A DNA stretch of 64,000 nt from Promethearchaeia archaeon (GTDB lineage Archaea; Asgardarchaeota; Lokiarchaeia; Sigyniarchaeales; SOKP01). The first letter of the stretch is position 1, and each line of letters opens with the position of its first letter. The stretch spans positions 1-64,000 of the forward strand of contig JAHQWK010000004.1 in NCBI GenBank assembly GCA_029856145.1, given 5' to 3'. The notes under the pieces were generated by a model. The model was given only the letters and a program-made list of their open reading frames with translations. It did not search any database and was not told the origin of the DNA. A program made the position numbers and the translations under genes. Positions 62,284-64,000 of this stretch are shown in pieces.

Positions 62284-63552
62284 TTAATAATTTGAATCTT
62301 CAGTTAAGCAAAATTTAGTTGATCCGTAAAGTATTATTAATAAAAAGATAGTACTTACGAGATTAAAAGGAAACCATTTTTGAGTAATAAACCAAATTCC
62401 CATAAATGCTAAGTCAAAAAAACTAAAAAAGAAAAAACTAGGTTTTACGTACTTTTTCGTTATTTTAGAATTTCGAGGCATATAGAATATTAGAATTATT
62501 AAAAGTGGTGTTAGAGCTAATAGATGATGAGTCCATGAGTCATAATATACAAGTAGCATAATTAAAATGCCAAAAAGATAAGCAAAAATGATGGAATTCT
62601 CAGTAATCCTTCGAAAAACATAAACAACAAAACTTAATCCCCCAATAATGAATGAAATAAGTAGAAACACTAGTAATGGGTTATGGGAGATATTAAAAAA
62701 GATAAAAAAGTTTAAAATTATCTTGGTTAAACTAAATGAATGATTTACGATAATTGTTTCGCTCCCTGTAAAATTAGTTGTTAAAAAACCGTCCCATAGG
62801 GATGGATAAAGTAGAAACAAGAAAAGATTTAATGATAAAGGTAATAACAATCCAATTATTCTGATGAGACTTTTTAGAACCTTAAATTCAAATTGTTTCT
62901 GTTTAAATCTTAACTTTAATACCAATAAGAAAGGAATCATAAAAATAGTAATTGGCTTTATAATTATACTAAATCCCAAAATGATGCTAGATATTAAATC
63001 CCATTTAAAACCTTCACGAGTTAAAAACAAAAAGAGGGATAATAAAATTAGAAGAGTTACATATAAATTTATTTGGCCCAAGATGTAATTAAAAAGGTTT
63101 GGTAAACCCATTAGAAATAAGCAAATATACATGACAATTCTCTTATCACCTTTTTCATGATCTTCTCTTCTTATATGAATTAGAATTTTATATAGAAGAT
63201 TACAAATTAAAACATTCAATAATAAATTGAATAAGTTAAATACAATAAAGCCTAACTCGAACCCTAATAAGTAAAAAGGAACAAAGAAAGCAGCTGAAAT
63301 TGGAAAATATCTAAATGGCCACATATCAATATAATTTAAAGGATTATATAATCCATTAATATCAGTCATAAAAAGTTCCCCTACTCTGTAATAAACCCGA
63401 AAATCATTTTGTTCTTTAAAAAATACAAGTGTTAAGATCATTGATAAGATAAAATAAAATCCATGAATAAGAACAGTAAGACGAAATATTCTATAATCCC
63501 ATAGACTCCTCCATCTCTTTTCTATCCTAACAAATAATAGTTTTAAATCCAT
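62284..63552 (-). CDS. GT87-family membrane glycosyltransferase
   Basis: This 422-aa protein has about ten membrane helices. The early extracellular loop holds FRVYYRVGELFMTDINGLYNP and MWPFRYFPISAAFFVPFYLLG (about residues 52-95). This is the GT87/GPI-mannosyltransferase-like start, with the acidic residue and the Y-R-Y-F-P motif. Later segments contain GFSIIIKPITIFMIPF and SWTHHLLALTPLL. It would use a polyprenyl-phosphate sugar to glycosylate lipids or proteins outside the membrane. It is seven bases downstream of the partial gene at the window end and probably cotranscribed with it. Confidence 0.82.
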   Translation of the reverse strand: MDLKLLFVRIEKRWRSLWDYRIFRLTVLIHGFYFILSMILTLVFFKEQNDFRVYYRVGELFMTDINGLYNPLNYIDMWPFRYFPISAAFFVPFYLLGFELGFIVFNLFNLLLNVLICNLLYKILIHIRREDHEKGDKRIVMYICLFLMGLPNLFNYILGQINLYVTLLILLSLFLFLTREGFKWDLISSIILGFSIIIKPITIFMIPFLLVLKLRFKQKQFEFKVLKSLIRIIGLLLPLSLNLFLFLLYPSLWDGFLTTNFTGSETIIVNHSFSLTKIILNFFIFFNISHNPLLVFLLISFIIGGLSFVVYVFRRITENSIIFAYLFGILIMLLVYYDSWTHHLLALTPLLIILIFYMPRNSKITKKYVKPSFFFFSFFDLAFMGIWFITQKWFPFNLVSTIFLLIILYGSTKFCLTEDSNY

Positions 63553-63559
63553 TCTTGAA

Positions 63560-64000
63560 TTACCTATGTTTCCATGATTGGCATGATATTTTTCTTCTTT
63601 TTTTAAAGATATATATTATTATACTTACAGATATAATTGATATTAATCCTATTAAAGTTGGAATTACATATATAGGTAAAAAATTAAGAGATATGTCTAT
63701 AATAACTACATATCCCGTAGTATAGAGTTTATAGGAGTTTAAAATCCCTTGATCATTATAAATAGCGATAATTTTTATCTTTTTTAGAGGAAATCCGAGT
63801 GATATAGCATCTTTTTCAATTTCTACATTTAGAGTAGGTAAAACTCTGTTATCCACATCATACCATTCATTTAATTCTAAATTTCCCATATATTCTCCTA
63901 CGGGAACCGGGAACCAAAATGGAACTAAAGATGTATACTCTGTAAAATTCGATTCTTTAGAATTGAAAAAGTGTGTTATTTCAGAATCATTATCTTTTAT
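63560..64000 (-). CDS. Membrane-anchored protein, 5' end beyond the window
   Basis: An internal ATG lies at 63889, but the frame stays open to the window edge. The upstream 37 codons (for instance EYTSLVPFWFPVPVGEY) look coding, so the gene is cut. The visible 146 codons have an extracellular-looking part with Asn and aromatic residues. A single membrane helix follows (YVIPTLIGLISIISVSIIIYIF), then a basic cytosolic tail (KKRRKIS). It is probably a surface-exposed protein anchored at its C-terminus. It lies seven bases upstream of the GT87 gene in the same direction, so it may be a partner or substrate of the glycosyltransferase. Confidence 0.7.
   Translation of the reverse strand: MKDNDSEITHFFNSKESNFTEYTSLVPFWFPVPVGEYMGNLELNEWYDVDNRVLPTLNVEIEKDAISLGFPLKKIKIIAIYNDQGILNSYKLYTTGYVVIIDISLNFLPIYVIPTLIGLISIISVSIIIYIFKKRRKISCQSWKHR

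Overview
The window is a very AT-rich (about 30% G+C by eye), gene-dense stretch of an archaeal chromosome. Archaeal hallmarks are a proteasome beta subunit with its catalytic Thr, aCPSF1 (KH + metallo-beta-lactamase + beta-CASP), an EF-2, a geranylgeranyl-reductase-type flavoenzyme, and tRNA genes with introns. Several products look eukaryote-like: a gelsolin-type domain, longin-like domains, an AN1 zinc finger joined to winged helices, a Par14-like parvulin, ITPK-like ATP-grasp proteins and a GIFT/IFT52-like protein. Together these point to an Asgard archaeon, probably in or near Lokiarchaeia. I saw no transposon, prophage or CRISPR array. Both ends of the window cut a gene.

Layout. 1-8.0 kb: a cut gene, a nitroreductase, two MFS transporters, a PAP2 phosphatase, a 2TM-protein/PadR pair, a helix-hairpin-helix/transglutaminase-like protein and a longin-like protein. 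8.3-12.6 kb: a secreted beta-propeller protein that appears to start on AUU, an intron-bearing tRNA-Leu, a longin-like protein and a coiled-coil winged-helix protein. 12.8-19.3 kb: a serine-synthesis neighbourhood (DUF1015, SerA, class V aminotransferase), membrane proteins, and an archaeal lipid reductase. 19.4-23.5 kb: proteasome beta, a GIFT-like protein, a radical SAM enzyme and an HhH-FKBP fusion. 23.5-30.6 kb: an inositol-phosphate neighbourhood with myo-inositol-phosphate synthase, four ATP-grasp proteins (two resembling ITPK inositol-phosphate kinases), a HAD phosphatase, UppP and a low-molecular-weight phosphatase. 30.6-34.8 kb: nicotinamidase, two DUF998-like membrane proteins, a PAS histidine kinase and tRNA-Gly.

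35.9-49.6 kb is the centrepiece: one same-strand run of thirteen intact genes plus a CheR remnant, encoding a complete two-component chemosensory core. It holds CheW, CheY, CheA, a CheW-CheC-CheC fusion, two CheB, CheD and CheC. Interleaved with these are a double longin-like protein, a gelsolin-domain protein, a four-repeat beta-sandwich protein and an unknown 283-aa protein. No receptor, no intact CheR, no CheF and no archaellum genes are present. The unusual partners suggest a phosphorelay that may act on actin or membrane machinery rather than, or besides, an archaellum.

49.6-64 kb: a diverged EF-2 apparently lacking the diphthamide loop, PurN, aCPSF1, a polyferredoxin-type membrane protein, an HD-domain dNTPase, a candidate structured RNA, tRNA-Gln with a bulge-helix-bulge intron, the parvulin, a NikR-like regulator, the large AN1/winged-helix protein, a DsbD-like membrane protein, a GT87 glycosyltransferase and a cut membrane-anchored protein.

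All family calls were made by reading the translated sequences; no database search was possible.
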